A DNA stretch of 64,000 nucleotides from Garcia nutans (GCA_947685225.1 CANTUV010000037.1:27733001-27797000), one strand, 5' to 3'; shown: positions 32,704 to 47,194, counted from the stretch's first letter. Notes: generated by a model from the letters alone, not told the origin. Program-made: numbers and translations.

Positions 32704-33850
32704 ACCTAAATCTGAATAAGAAGCTACATCATTTGAAATAAAACAATGTCATTTTCTTTCCCTCAAAATGATGTCATTTTTAATTACTTTGATTTCTTTT
32801 TAATTTTAACTTTTTGTACTTCCACATTAGAACACACCATTTTAACTAAGCCAGATCAGCATGGCACATCAGCTGAGGCATGTGCTCTCACAAAATATAT
32901 ATTTAGAACATAACGAAAAGTTGGTATACCGAATTGATACAACTTTGAAATTTGGATAGATTTGAAAAATTGACTAAAGTTTTGGATAATTAGATGGTTT
33001 TCTCAAATAAGAATAAATGTTAAATTTCATATCTATATTAATCTGAAATCTATTTTGAGGATACACCATAAACAAAATATACACAACTAAAAAAATAAAT
33101 TAAAAATCAAGTAGTATATGAGAAAGACATGCAAAAAAAAAAAGATGGACAACATTGATGTTCATCAATAAACTGATGGAAGCTTCACTCTCAAACTAGG
33201 AGGATGAAAACATATGAATTCAGGGAAAAAGAAGGTATATTCATATTGATGAGTTTTTTAGGTATATTTTAAATATCTACAACTATTTTATACATTCATA
33301 TTGCGAACATGAAAAAAAAGGTATATTTTAAATTTCTTCAACTATCTTATATATTCATATTGCCAACCAGAAAAATTTTTTAAACATTAACGCCTAAAAA
33401 TAGTACAAATTAAGTATATTTTTTTATACATGCAACTTTTTTTTTATACATGCACTACAAATTTGACAAAGCAAATATGCATGGAAAAAACCCTATATTT
33501 TTCTTCTTCAAAATCAAATACAGATGACGTGAACCATTACTTTAATACATCAAGCATCTCTCACTACTACTCAAATGCAACATCAATAATATCAAAATCT
33601 CAATGTGCATAATTTGAGCTTGTGACCTTGGCTGGAATAATGACTCTTTATTTGAGGAGAAGCAGATATATTAAGCATTATAATCTCACAAATAAAAAAA
33701 AATGCATTTTTATTTTGGAGATGAAGATACCTTACCATATTTCTTTAGTAATTTTTCATACTACAATGGAAAAATCAGAGAACAAAATAGAAAATAAAGA
33801 AAACAAATAAAAGAACAAAAATCAAAGGACTCAATGAAACAAGAAAATGG
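32704..33850. other. AT-rich spacer between Copia-1 and Copia-2
   Basis: No gene recognised. Two copies of a GGTATATTTTAAAT...CAACTATYTTATA...TTCATATTG segment lie near 33260-33305 and 33320-33362. Confidence 0.4.
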
Positions 33851-33855
33851 AAAAC

Positions 33856-34107
33856 TGTAAGTTTAGAAGCAAAGAAGAAGAGAAAATTTGCTAAAACAAC
33901 TCACACACTTTCATTACAAAGAAAACCATAATTTATAGTTAAAAAGTAGCTATACTTAACAGTTAAAAATAATTAAACCATACTTGGTGACTAAAATAAT
34001 TAATCAAAAACAATAATTGAAAGATAATGGAACTACAGCTGGAACTACAACTTTATTCCACATGATTTGAACTAAAATGACAGCAAAAAATACTATTGAC
34101 ACCATCA
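33856..34107 (-). repeat. 3' LTR of Copia-2
   Basis: 252 bp. On -, the purine-rich CCAAGGAGAAG directly precedes its TGATGG start. Confidence 0.92.
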
Positions 34108-36510
34108 CTTCTCCTTGGCATTTTTGCTGAAAATACCAAGGCTCCTCCTCAATGTTTCAAATATGACATTAGGCAATCCCTTATCAAGAGATTAGCAAGT
34201 TAAACTTTTGAATCACAACAAGTTGAACGTTAGAATCATAATGAACTATCTTAATTTCTTCATCTTTTTCCACCTCTCTTATAAAATGATACTTGATCTT
34301 AATATGTTTATTCTGCCATGAAAAACTGGATTTTTAGCCATTTCAACAGCAGATTGATTATCACAGTGAATAATGGTTGCTTCCTCTTATTTCTGCTTCA
34401 AATCTTCCATTATTTTCCTGAACCAAATTGCTTGGTTCACAATTGCAGCAGCAGAGATGTACTCTACTTCTGCTGTGGATTGAGCTACAACATCTTGTTT
34501 CCTTGAACTCCAACTGACAGCACCTGGACCAATAGAAAACATGAAACCAGAAGTGCTTTTCATGTCATCAACTGAGCCTCCCCAGTCACTATATGCATAG
34601 CCAACAAGCTTTATTTCTTTGGCAGCCTTAAACCATATTCACAAATCAATGGTTCCCTTCACATATCTAAGCACCCTTTTAGCAACCTTGAAGTATTTTT
34701 TGACTTGGTTCATGCATAAATCTAGATAGAATGTAACATCCAAAATTTTTTAAAAATTAAATAAAATAGATTAAAATTAAATTAAATAAATTAAATGAAT
34801 AACTTAAGTGGAAATTGAAGGATTTTAAGTGAAAAAGGGGAGTGTATTTGTAAAATATATATTAAATATATACAACATATACAAAAGTCAATATTTTTAA
34901 ATAGAAAAGTAAAAAAGTCAAATGGCAAATGGCAAAATGGTAATTATACTTTATAAAATTAAAATTATTTAAATAAATTTAAAAAAAAATTATTTTTGGT
35001 TGGAAGAGGTAATTTGTGATTTTTTTAAATAATTAATTAATTAATTAAAAATATAATAAAATAATATTTATATATATATATGGTCATATTTTTTTAAGTG
35101 GAAAGAAAGAGAAAATCTAAAAATTTAAAACATTTTCTATTTCTTTCTTAGGAGGCCGAACCTCCATTGTTGTCCAAGAGAGATTTCTTCATCTTCCAAG
35201 CTTCATCAATTGAAGGAATTAACAAGTTTCAAGTGGGATTTTAGTAATTTTCTCCATAATTAATAAGTTTTCAACTTATTTCTTTGGATTTCCATAAAGA
35301 TTTGAGTATGCTAAGTTTGGAATTTTGTCTTAGCATGATTTAATGGCTTGAATGGGTATCTATGAAGTTATTTTGATTAGTTATTAATTATTTTTAAGTT
35401 GAATTGAAGAAATGATTAGGTTTGAGTAGGGTTTAGAGGAAGAAGTGGATTTAGGGTTATGTAAAATTTAGATTTGTGAAATCGTGTGTTTTAATTGTAC
35501 AAATTGATTCCAAATGTGTTGTTTTGATGCATAAACAAGGATTTTAAAGTCAAATTGTAACACCCTTAAACCCTATATACGTACAATACATATTTTCAGC
35601 ATATGTAATATATGCATATACAGTACAAAAATGTCACAGACCGGTTTAATAAAAAATTTTCACATTTCCAATTTAAAATTTTAAATTCTAAATATATAAA
35701 ATTAAATAGCATATAAATATTCTTTACTTGTTATAAGAACCCAAAATAAATAATATATATATAAATCTCTGGAAAAAATTTGCCAGAGTTTTGTCTGTAA
35801 TTTGGATATCCCAAAATTTATTAAAACACAGCCTGCAAAAAGAAAATACTCCCAAATAATTTCAAATCACCATCTCAACCATACTCCTCAATTTCATCAA
35901 ATTTCTCAAACATTTATACATAGATACATATAATTTAAAACACATTTACTCTCCCATTTCAAATACATTGACCCAAATATTTTTTTATAATATACAATAC
36001 GTAAAATCCAAAACATAATATATTATGCATAATACTTAAAATGTACAATAACATAAAAATATATACATGCTGCTGACAGTGTTTCTGATCTTGATAGCAA
36101 CTCAACAAGCTCAATGACAAGTCTAGACCCGACCTGATCTAGAAGAACTCTCTGGCTCAGCTGAGTCTATCATGTCACTTGCGCGATGAAAACAATCGCT
36201 CTAAGCCAAAGCCTAGTGGTACAAACCTTGATAATAACAATAAAACTCAATGCAATGCCAATGCACAAATGCATATAGATGTCACATCATTCCACTTTCT
36301 TATATTTTTCAAATATTTCATAATCTCAACTCATAACATTATATTGCTCAATTGTATCACAATTCATTATTCGCATTAAAATGAAGATAAGCATGGGCCC
36401 AAAAGGATCTAATATGCTATTCAAATTTCAGAGTTACTGCTTTAGTCCATAATGACACCATGTGTCATGCCCCATAGGCAATATATCCATGGATAATCCA
36501 ACTAGATCTG

Positions 36511-36640
36511 AGCTTACGACCCAATCTTTTCACTTAGTCTAGCTTCAAAGATATGCTTTTAGGGCTCACGACCCAGTCTTTTCACCCCAAAAACATCATA
36601 TTTATCAGCTGGCCTGGCTTACGACCCAGTCTTCTCTAAA
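36511..36640 (-). repeat. TTACGACCCAGTCTTTTCAC minisatellite in Gypsy-2 LTR
   Basis: Three imperfect units of about 45-65 bp in the cassette position; the matching array in the 5' LTR is at about 44205-44330. Confidence 0.75.
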
Positions 36641-36978
36641 AATTGAATAACATACTAGACACGTAATTTATTCATATTTCTAATTATTAATCTCTTTCTT
36701 ATTTTCACATTTTCAATCTAGGCACATTGCCTTATTTTCACAATTTTTTCTCACTTTTCTCATTTTTATAAATATCAACTCATTTCATTATACCACATGT
36801 GTCATTTTTGCATTCACAACACATTACTCAATTACTTTGGGTATTTCCACATAATATGCATATTTCACACTTTACACAATTTAGCCATTATCAATGGCTT
36901 TTCACAATGCATTTAACACATATATGACATTACAAATGTCATAGCACATTATTCATACTCAATCAATTAACCAAGTAA

Positions 36979-37010
36979 CTTAACACATTTTTCAACCAAA
37001 ATGTGTTAAG
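36979..37010 (-). other. 13-bp perfect hairpin in Gypsy-2 LTR
   Basis: CTTAACACATTTT and AAAATGTGTTAAG with a 6-nt loop; repeated in the 5' LTR near 44768-44799. Confidence 0.85.
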
Positions 37011-38416
37011 CCCAAATGTCATGCAAATATAAATAATATATTCAAAGTTTGTACATACCTCCACTAGCAACCCGAAGCAAGCTTAAAACAATCTTCAATC
37101 CAATCTTTCCAACTTGCTCTTCACCACTTGGATGAAGCAAATCAACCTCCCTCAATGCCTAAACCAAATGTGATAGCAAATAATCATTTAGTATCACATT
37201 TAATGGCATTTTCAATATTAAACCATAATTAAACATCACTCCTACAAATTTCCAAAAATTTAGCATTTCCTTACTTCAACATTAGAATTTCCTTCTACTA
37301 CAATTAAATTAGTGTTTTAAGTTTATTTATATTATTAAAAATAAATTTTAATACATTTAAATCATTTACATTATAAAAATACACTCTTATACACAAAATC
37401 TCAAAAATGGCATAATCTTCCCCCCATTGAAGGTTTTTCAGTCCAACACAATCCATTAGTCATTCCAAGCTTATATTCATCACTTCTAACACTAAACAAC
37501 ATGCTTAAATAAATAAAATCACACAATTCAACAACTTTGGAAAATCACTTTTCCAAAACCCTAAATCTCCACTTCCATTCTCAAACTCCAGCCCAACACC
37601 ACCAAATCCAATATTTGACTTCAAAATACTTGTTTATGAATCAAAACAACACATTTAGAACCAATTTGCACAATTAAAGCTCATGTTTTCAAAACCCCAA
37701 AAATCCATAGCCCTAAATTCTCTCTCTTCAACATTCTTTATCCAAACTCTATCATCTCTTCAATCTAACCTTAGAATCAATGTTAAATACCCAAAATAAC
37801 ATTATACACACCAATTCCAATAATTATAACTTACTACATCAAAATTTCAAAACTCACATAATTCACGCTTCCATGGAATTCAAAGAAAAGAGTTGGAAAC
37901 TTACTTAATTTGGTGGAAATCACCAAAAATCCACTTGAAACTTGTTAAATCCTTCAATTTATGGAGCATGGAAGAATCAAATTCTTGCTTCAAGCTCCCA
38001 TGGAAAATGTCCTAAAGGAAGAAGAAGAAGAAGAAGAAGAAGACTTTTTAATATTTCTTTTCCTTTTCATCTTTTTTTTAAACCATATATACATATATTA
38101 AAATATTTTAATAATTATTTATTTATTTATTTATTTAATAAATTAAAAGTCTTAATTTCCCTCTTCCATTCAAAAATAATTTGTTTTTGAATTATTTTAT
38201 TAATTTTGAATTTATAATATTTAATTACCAAAATACCATTTTCTTTTAAAAAGTGTTGACTTTTATATATTATGTATATTTTCATATATATCACATATAT
38301 ATTCCACTTTTTCATTGAAAATCCCTTAATTTAATTTAATTTATCCTTTTAAATTATAATTTATTTTATCAAATTTTTTAAAAATTAGAAATTTTTAAAA
38401 ATTTTAGGATGTTACA

Positions 38417-38434
38417 ATTCTCTCCCCCCTAAAA
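38417..38434 (-). other. Polypurine tract of Gypsy-2
   Basis: On - TTTTAGGGGGGAGAGAAT abuts the 3' LTR and is preceded by TTTCGAGGACGAAATTTG. Confidence 0.88.
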
Positions 38435-38499
38435 CAAATTTCGTCCTCGAAATTACCTGTCCTCAAGTTTGGAACAATTGGAAAAACTGACTCTGCATC

Positions 38500-41400
38500 G
38501 CCTGCTCACTTTCCCATGTTGCTTCCTTAGTGGCTGATTCCTCCAAAGACTTTCACAAGTGGCACCCTCTTATTCCTCAATTCTTTAACCTCTCGTGCCA
38601 AAATTGCCACTGGTTCTTCCTCGTAAGTCAGATCTGGACTCACCTCATTGGACTCCACTAACAAGATATGAGATGGGTCAAACCTATATCTCCGAAGCAT
38701 CGAGACATGGAAAACATTATGCATTTGATCCAATTCAGGTGGCAAAGCTAGTCTATAAGCCACTGGACCAACTCTCTCTAACACCTCATATGGTCCTATG
38801 AAACGAGGACTCAACTTTTCTTTTGCGGCCAAATCTCAAAATCTTCTTCCATGGAAAACCTTCAAAAACACTTTATCTCCCACACTGAACTCAATGTCTC
38901 TTCTCTTTAAATCTGAATAGGATTTCTGTCGGTCTGAAGCTGCTTTCAAATGACCCCAAATCACCTTCACTTTCTCCTCTGTTTCCTTAATCAAATCGGG
39001 ACCAACCAGTTTACATTCTCTAACATCATCCCAACACAAAGGTGTCCTGCATCTCCTGCCATATAAGGTCTCATAAGGAGTCATCCCAATACTAGACTAA
39101 TGACTGTTGTTATAAGAAAACTCAATTAGTGGTAAAAATCTATCCCAATTCCCAGTAAAATCAATGATACAGCTCCTCAACATATCCTCCAAAATCTGTA
39201 TCACTCTCTCTGACTGCCCATCTGTCTGAGGATGGAAAGCAGTACTAAAATGCAATCGAGAACTCAAAGCATCATGCAAACTCTTCCAAAACCTGGGACT
39301 TCATGCAACCTCACTATCTCATTGATATACAACTCAGCCAACCTCTCAAGAGAATAATCCATCCGAACTGGAAGAAAATGAGTTGTCTTCGTCATCCAAT
39401 CAACTATCACCCATATTGCATCATGCTTCTTTTGGGTCAAAGGCAGTCCAGTCACAAAATCCATTGTCACTCGCTCCCATTTCCACTCTGGCATTGATAA
39501 AGGTTGGAGCAACCCTGAAGGAACTTAGTGCCCAGCCTTCACTTTCTGGCAAGTGAGACATCTGAATACAAACTCTGCTATGTCTCTCTTCATACCTGAC
39601 CACTAATAATGTCGCTTCAAGTCTTGATACATTTTGGTACTCCCAGGGTGCATAGCAAAAAGTGACTGATGTGCTTCCTCTAATATCATTCTTTTCAATT
39701 CTGCATCATCAGAAATACACAATCTATCTCTGTACCATAGACTACCATCATCTCTCACATAAAAGTCTCGACTTTCCCCTTTCTGACAAACCAACACAAT
39801 TTTTTGAAGTCTCTCATCTACCAACTGAGCCTCCCTAATATGATCCAACAAGACTGGCCTCAACTGCAACTGAGCCATCAAAGCACCATCATCAAAAGAC
39901 TCAAATCTAGCATGCAACGCTCTCAACTCAATAAGCAATGAGAGTGAATAAGTAGTCGAACCTGCCAAAGACTTTCAACTCAAGGCATCAACAACAACAT
40001 TTGCCTTGCCAGGATGATAATCAATTAAATAGTCATAGTCTTTAATCAACTTTAACCACCGTCTCTGCCAAAGATTTAACTCTCTTAGAACACCCATGTA
40101 TTTTAAACTCTTGTGATCTATATAAATGAAATACTTTTCCCTATACAAGTAATGCCGCCAAATCTTTAAGGCAAAAACTATTGTTGCTAATTTCAAATCA
40201 TGCGTTGGGTAATTCAGCTCATGCGGTTTTAACTGTTGAGAGGCATAAGCAATGACTCTACCCTCCTGCATCAGAACACAACCTAAACCACTATGTGAAG
40301 CATCACTGTATATCACATATGGTTTACCTTCCACAGGCAGGGTAAGGACAGGAGCCTGAGTCAACATCTCCCTTAGCTGCTTAAAACTCACCTAACATCG
40401 ATTTGTCCACACAAATCTAACTCATTTCCGAAGTAATTTGGTGAGTGGTGTAGCTATTATAGAAAAACACTTACACAAACTGACGATAATAGCCAGCCAA
40501 TCCCAGAAAACTTCTAACCTCTGTCACAGTCTTCGGTGGACTCCAATTCAAGATAGCCTCAACTTTACTTGGATCAACTCTAATACCCTCTGCTGAAACC
40601 ACATGACCAAGAAAAGCTATCTGATCGAGCCAGAACTCACACTTAGACAACTTAGCATACAACTGCTTCTCTCTCAAAGTTTGCAATACAATCCTCAAAT
40701 GTCTATCATAATCCTCCTCATTACGCGAATACACCAAGATGTCATCAATGAAGACTACTACAAACTGATCCAAAAATGGTCTGAATACCCTGTTCATCAA
40801 ATCCATAAAAACTGCTGGTGCATTCGTCAATCAAAAGGGCATCACTAGAAACTCATAATGCCCATACCTCGTACAAAAAGTTGTCTTGGGTACATCTACA
40901 TCTCTGACTCTCAACTGATGGTACCCTGATCTCAAATCAATCTTAGAGAATACTGCTGCTCCCTTCAACTGATCAAAGTGATAATCTATCCGAGGCAAAG
41001 GATACTTGTTTATGATGGTCACGTTATTCAACTGCCTATAATCAATACACAATCTCATGGTGCCATCCTTCTTCTTCACAAATAACACAGACGCTCCCCA
41101 TGGGGACACACTAGGGCGGACGAATCCTTTATCCAATAACTCCTGTAACTACACCTTCAACTCTCTCAACTCAGCAGGTGCCATCCGATAAGGGGTGATA
41201 GAGATAGGAGTGGTACCAGGCAATAAATCAATACCAAACTACACTTCTCTCTCAAGAGGTAACCCTGGCAACTCATCAGGGAAAACATTTGGAAACTCGG
41301 CAACTGTGGGTATACTCTCAAGCAAAGATCCCACTACTCTGGTATCTATAACATGAGCAAGATAAGCCTTACATCCCTTCCAAATCATCCTCTCAGCTAA

Positions 41401-43076
41401 AACAGCTTAAACAAACATGGATGAAAGATTCTTCTGCTCACTAGATACTATCACATCCCTACCATCACGTGTTCTTAATGTAACACATTTCTTCTGACAA
41501 TCTACCATAGCCCCATGCTTGGATAACCAATCCATGCCCAAAATCAGATCATATTCCCTGAAAGGCATCTCAATCAGGTCACCGAGAAACTTTTCATCCT
41601 GAACAACAACTGGACTATCTCGGTCACCCTGCTCACCACAATACTATGCCCTAAAGGATTTGTGACCAAAACATCAAATCCTAGGGACATAGAATGCAAA
41701 TCACTCACAGGCAAGATGGATGCACTTATGTAAGAATGAGTCGATAATAATGCAAGAACTGAAGTACCAAATAATGTAAAATTACCAGTAATAACAGCTG
41801 AAGCATCTGGCTTCATCTGCATCACATAAACTCGCTGTGATGGTCCTGCCTCATCTAGTCTACTACCTCCAGCTGTAGAACCTCCTCTCAGACTAGACCT
41901 AGATTGACCACCTCTACCAAATTCTCTACCACAATGACCCCCTCTGACACTGGGTCAAGAAGCTACAGTATCTGCTTGCCTAATCTCTGGTGGCTCGGGA
42001 TAATCTCTGATAAAATGGTCTGATGACCCACATCTAAAACACACTCCCGAAGCACCTCTCCACCAGCAAACACCTCCGTGTGCTCTACCACAATGAACAT
42101 AAGTAGGTGGAGCATGTCTCTGAGCCACTAGGGTCGGAGCACTAGCCACTGAAACTGCAGATCTCTATCTCTGTCTCTGTCTCTACTACTGTATGGACCT
42201 GCCAAACTGTCCCTGACTCCTACTAAATCTCTGAAAATATCCCCCTCAGCCTCTCTTCATTGATGAAGACCCTGCCTCACTCTGGGGTCTTCTAGCTCTG
42301 GTCTCCTCAACCCTGGCAGCTGCTGCAAGACCCTATGCTCTCTCTACACTCCTGGCAGCTGTAACTAACTGGGAAAAATCCTGATACTGAGAGCCTGCGA
42401 TAATGCACATGATGGAGGGTCTCATTCCCTCTTCAAACCTCATGCACCTGTCAAACTCATCAAAAATAATCCCACCAGCATAGTGACTCAACCAGATAAA
42501 CTCAATCTCATACTCGGTCATTGTCCTGGTATCCTATCTCAGACTCAGGAACTCCATCTTCTTTGCATCTTTATACTCCTTTAGAGTATACTTCTGCTCA
42601 AATTCCCGCAGAAAATCATCATAGGTCAGGACTAGTGGATCATCCAAAGCATGTGGAACCGTCTTCAACCAATCATATGTATCCCTCTATAGAAGAGATC
42701 TGGCATAATCAAACTTCTCTTCTAGACTAGCCTATAACTGAATGAATACCCTCTGAACCCTGTCTAGCCACTTCTCTGCTATAGCAAGGTCTGTAGAACC
42801 AACAAAGTCCTCAGCTCCATACTTTTTTAGTTTATTATACTGCCTCACCGGCAACTGCGGCTGCAGCTGTGGCTGTGGTGGCTGCGGAATTGGAGTCTGC
42901 CTCAATAACTTTACCATATGCCAAACCCAGCCAGGTGAAATCTCATCAGTTACTGGTCTCACAGGCACACAAACAGATGCCTCACCCGCAGACACAACTC
43001 TGGCTCCATCTCTACCCTCATCCGGAGCCACACTCTTTACACTACCCTCAGCAGCCTGATGCAACCGAGACGCCAT
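38500..43076 (-). pseudogene. Gypsy-2 gag-pol pseudogene (chromovirus)
   Basis: ATG at 43076 (MASRLHQAAEGS). Gag: KYGAEDFVGSTDLAIAEKWL near 42800, knuckle CFRCGSSDHFIRDYPE near 42000-42040 (last Cys is Tyr). The protease segment lacks the catalytic Asp-x-Gly part (LALLSTHSYIS near 41740). RT: FIDDILVYS near 40740. RNase H: YSDASH near 40310. Integrase: zinc region near 39560-39680 and MDFVTGLPLT near 39450. Chromodomain: EEEPVAILAREVKELRNKR near 38580-38640. Frameshifts and stops split it into about a dozen open segments. Domain order and chromodomain place it with Tekay/Del-type chromoviruses, like Gypsy-1. Confidence 0.93.
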
Positions 43077-43227
43077 AACTACCTATATCTACAAACACAA
43101 CAAAAAAAATACTATATCAGAGATCAGAAACTGCCAGTGCCAATGCATGTATTACAATTAAAAACTATTTTCAAATTTCTCATTTTCTCTCTCTATCATC
43201 CCACCTAGGTCGAGAACCTCAAACCTA

Positions 43228-43240
43228 GGCTCTGATACTA
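43228..43240 (-). other. Primer-binding site of Gypsy-2, one change
   Basis: TAGTATCAGAGCC on -, one substitution from the iMet-type TGGTATCAGAGCC. Confidence 0.8.
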
Positions 43241-43248
43241 AAAAAAAA

Positions 43249-46197
43249 TATAACACTCTTATACCCTATATACGTATAATATATATTTTCAGCATATGTA
43301 ATATATGCTTATACGGTACAAAAATGTCATAAACCGGTTTAATAAAAAATTTTCACATTTCCAATTTAAAATTTCAAATTCTAAATATATAAAATTAAAT
43401 AGCATATAAATATTCTTTACTTGTTATAAGAACCCAAAATAAATAATATATATATAAATCTATGGGAAAAATTTGCCAGAGTTTTGTCTGTAATTTGGAC
43501 ATCCCAAAATTTATCAAAACATAACCTGTAAAAAGAAAACACTCCCAAATAATTTCAAATCACCATCTCAATCATACTCCTCAATTTCATCAAATTTTTC
43601 AAACATTTATACATAGATACATATAATTTAAAACACATTTACTCTCCCATTTCAAATACATTGACCCAAATATTTTTTTTATAATATACAATACGTAAAA
43701 TCCAAAATATAATATATTATGCATAATACTTAAAATGTACAATAACATAAAAATATATACATACTGTTGATAGTGTTTCTGATCTTAATAGCAACTCAAC
43801 AAGCTCAACTACAAGTCTAGACTCGACCTGATCTAGAAGAACTCTCTGGCTCAGCTGAGTCTATCCTGTCACTTGCGCGATGAAAACAATCGCTCTAAGC
43901 CGAAGCCTAGTGGTACAAACTTTGATAATAACAATAAAACTCAATGCAATGCCAATGCACAAATGTATATAGATGTCAAATCATTCCACTTTCTTATATT
44001 TTTCAAATATTTCATAATCTCAACTCATAACATTATATTGCTCAATTGTATCACAATTCATCATTCACATTAAAGCGAAGATAAGCATGGGCCCAAAAGT
44101 TTCTAATATGCTATTCAAATTTCAGAGTTACTGCTTTGGTCTATAATGACACTGTGTCCAGCCCCGTAGGCAATATATCCATGGATAACCCAACTAGATC
44201 TGAGCTTACGACCCAGTCTTTTCACTCTGTCTAGCTTCAAGGATTTATTTTTAAGGCTCACAACCTAGTCTTTTCACCCCAAAAACATCATATTTATCAG
44301 CTGGCCTAGCTTACGACCCAGTCTTTTCACCATTCTAACGTTTAGCCCATAGGCAATCATAGGCATGCCGCTAAACCTAGAACTCTAAAAATTGAATAAC
44401 ATACAAGACACAATTTATTCATATTTCTCATTATTAATCTCTCTCATTTTCACATTTTCAATCTAGGCACATTGCCTTATTTTCACAATTTTTTCTTACT
44501 TTTCTCATTTTTCACATCTTTCTTATTTTTCTCACTTTTCTCACTTTTCTCATTTTTATCAATATCAACTCATTTCATTATACCACATATCTCATTTTTG
44601 CATTCACAACACATTGCCCAATTACTTTGGATATTTTCACATAATATGCATATTTCACACTTTACACAATTTAGCCATTATCAATGGCTTTCACAATGTA
44701 TTTAACACATTTATGACATTACAAATGTCATAGCACATTATTCATACTCAATTAATGAACCAAGTAACTTAACACATTTTTCAACCAAAATGTGTTAAGC
44801 CCAAATGTCATGCAAATATAAACAATATATTCAAAGTTTGTACACACCTCCACTAGCAACCCAAAGCAAGCTTAAAACAACCTTCAATCCAATATTTTCA
44901 CCTTGCCCTTCGCCACTTGGATGAAGCAAATCAACCTCCCTCAATTCCTAAACCAAATGTGATAGCAAATAATCATTTAGTATCACATTTAATGACATTT
45001 TCAATATTAAACCATAATTAAACATCACTCCTACAAATTTTTAAAAATTTAGCCTTTCCTTACTTCAACATTAGAATTTCCTTCTACTATAATTAAATTA
45101 GTGTTTTAATTTTATTTATATTATTAAAAATATATTTTAATACATTTAAATCATTTACATTATAAAAATACACTCTTATACACAAAATCTCAAAAATGGC
45201 ATAACCTTCCCCCATTGAAGGTTTTCCATTCCAACACAATCCATTACTCATTCCAAGCTTATATTCATCACTTGTAACACTAAACAACATGCTTAAACAA
45301 ATAAAATCACACAATTCAACAACTTTGGAAAATCACTTTTCCAAAACCCTAAATCTCCACTTCCATTCTCAAACTCCAACCCAACACCACCAAATCCAAT
45401 ATTTGACTTTAAAATACTTGTTTATGAATCAAAACAGCACATTGAGAACCAATTTTCACAATTAAAGCTTATGTTTTCAAAACCCCAAAAATCTATAACC
45501 CTAAATTCTCTCTCTTCACCATTATGTATCCAAACTCCATCATCTCTTCAATCTAACCTTAGAATCATTGTTAACTACCCAAAATAACATCATACACACC
45601 AATTCCAATAATTATAACATACTACATCAAAATTTTAAAGCTCACATAATTCACTCTTCCACGGAATTCAAAGAAAAGAGTTGGAAACTTACTTAATTTG
45701 GTGGAAATCACCAAAAATTCACTTGAAACTTGTGAAATTCTTCAATTTATGGAATATGGAAGGATCAAATTCTTGCTCCAAGCTCCCATGGAAAATGTCC
45801 TAAAGGAAGAAGAAGAAGAAGAAGAAGATGAAGACTTTTTAATATTTCCTTTCCTTTTCATCTTTTTTTTTAAACCATATATATATATATGTTAAAATAT
45901 TTTAATAATTAATTATTTATTTAATAAATTAAAATTCCTAATTTTCCTCTTCCATTCAAAAATAATTTGTCTTTGAATTATTTTATTAATTTTGAATTTA
46001 TAAGATTTAATTACCAAAATACCCTTTTCTTTTAAAAAGTGTTGACTTTTATATGTTATGTATATTTTTCATATATATCACATATATATTCCACTTTTTC
46101 ATTTAAATCCCTTAATTTAATTTATCCTTTTAAATTATAATTTATTTTATCAAATTTTTCAAAAATTAAAAATTTTCAAAAATTTTAGGATGTTACA
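43249..46197 (-). repeat. 5' LTR of Gypsy-2
   Basis: 2949 bp; its + start is TATAACACTC (TG changed to TA) and its end is GATGTTACA. It has a TATA run near 45877-45890, a (GAA)n stretch near 45807-45830 and the donor at 45692. Confidence 0.92.
43870..43912 (-). other. Conserved double hairpin in Gypsy-2 LTR
   Basis: On -: TAGGC-TTCG-GCTTA (UUCG loop) then GAGCGAT...ATCGCGC and AAGTGAC. The 3' LTR copy near 36184-36222 has loop TTTG. Confidence 0.65.
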
Positions 46198-46795
46198 CAA
46201 ATGATGGATTTAATCAAGTTTAGTTAGAGTTTGGATATGATAGTGTTGAATTTAGGGTTTTGGAAGGAAATTTTTAAAGTATTGATATTTGTTTGATTTT
46301 AATGCTTAAATCATGTTATTTAATGATATAAGTGATGGAAATAAGTCTGGATTAATAATTGAAATGAGTTGGAATGAAGAACCTTAATTGGTGAAGGTTA
46401 TGGTATTTTAGGGTTTTAACAAAGTATATGTGTTTATTTAATGTAATTGGTTAAAACATGTTATAATATATTTGTAATTATATAAATAAGCTTAAAACAC
46501 CAATTTGAATGGATTAACATGGTTTTTCAATGTTAAAGTAAGGTTAGGCTAGATTTTGGGAGATTTGTAGGAGTGATGTTTAATTAGGGTTTAATGTTGA
46601 AAATGCCTTAAAATGTGATATGATTGTATTTGTTCACATTGTGTATAGGCATTAAGAGGAAGCGAATTGACCAACCCTAGTGTTGAAGGGCAAGTTGAAA
46701 GTGAAGGTTGGTGGGAGATTTTTAGCTTGCATTTGAGTGCTTTCTAAAGCAAGTACAAACTCTTGATAAATGAGATATAATTGCATTACATATGG

Positions 46796-46827
46796 CCTAA
46801 CACATTTTGGATGAAAAATGTGTTAAG
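46796..46827 (+). other. Hairpin in solo-C
   Basis: CCTAACACATTTT and AAAATGTGTTAAG; one unpaired position relative to the D form, where both sides are C/G. Confidence 0.7.
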
Positions 46828-47194
46828 CTACTTGGTAGCTTGAACATTCATGAACATTGTGTTATAACATGTGACTTGTTATGTATGTAATATGTGCATT
46901 ATTAAAAGCCAATATTAATGGCTAAAATGAATAAAATGTTATTTATGTGCATTATGTGAGAATGGCCCAAAAATATTCGGCTAATGTGATTTTAATGTGA
47001 AATTAAATATATTGTAATAAAGTGATGAAATATAATGATTTAAAGTGAATTTTCATTGATGTGAATGAGAAAAATGAGAAAATGAGACAATGTGATAAGA
47101 AAAGTTGATTATGGAATCATATATTATTTGTGTGCCTAGTATGCTATTTAATTTCTAAAGTTCTGTGTTTGGCGGTATGCCTATGAGGTTATCC

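Larger units (their letters stand above)
35556..38416 (-). repeat. 3' LTR of Gypsy-2
   Basis: 2861 bp, + ends TGTAACACCC and GATGTTACA. Lacks the TTTAGCCCATAGGCAATC-type block present in the other LTR near 44340. Confidence 0.93.
43089..45692 (-). other. Predicted leader intron of Gypsy-2
   Basis: Donor TTAA|GTAAGTTT at 45692, acceptor TGTTTGTAG|ATATAGG ending at 43089, 12 nt before the gag ATG. It would remove most of the LTR leader and the primer site. The same pair of sites occurs in Gypsy-1. Prediction only. Confidence 0.5.
35556..46197 (-). mobile_element. Gypsy-2: complete but degenerate chromovirus
   Basis: LTRs 35556-38416 (3') and 43249-46197 (5'), polypurine tract, primer site, gag-pol relic. 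The target duplication CAAAT at 35551-35555 and 46198-46202 shows one clean insertion into solo-C. The LTRs are visibly diverged, including a block of about 55 bp missing from the 3' LTR, so the insertion is much older than Gypsy-1. Confidence 0.95.

Noticed and set aside
26030..33010. Possible Mutator-like transposon carrying the GRF relic
   Set aside because: Both ends have TAAAGTTT-rich sequence typical of such elements, but I could not align them as terminal inverted repeats or find a 9-bp duplication.
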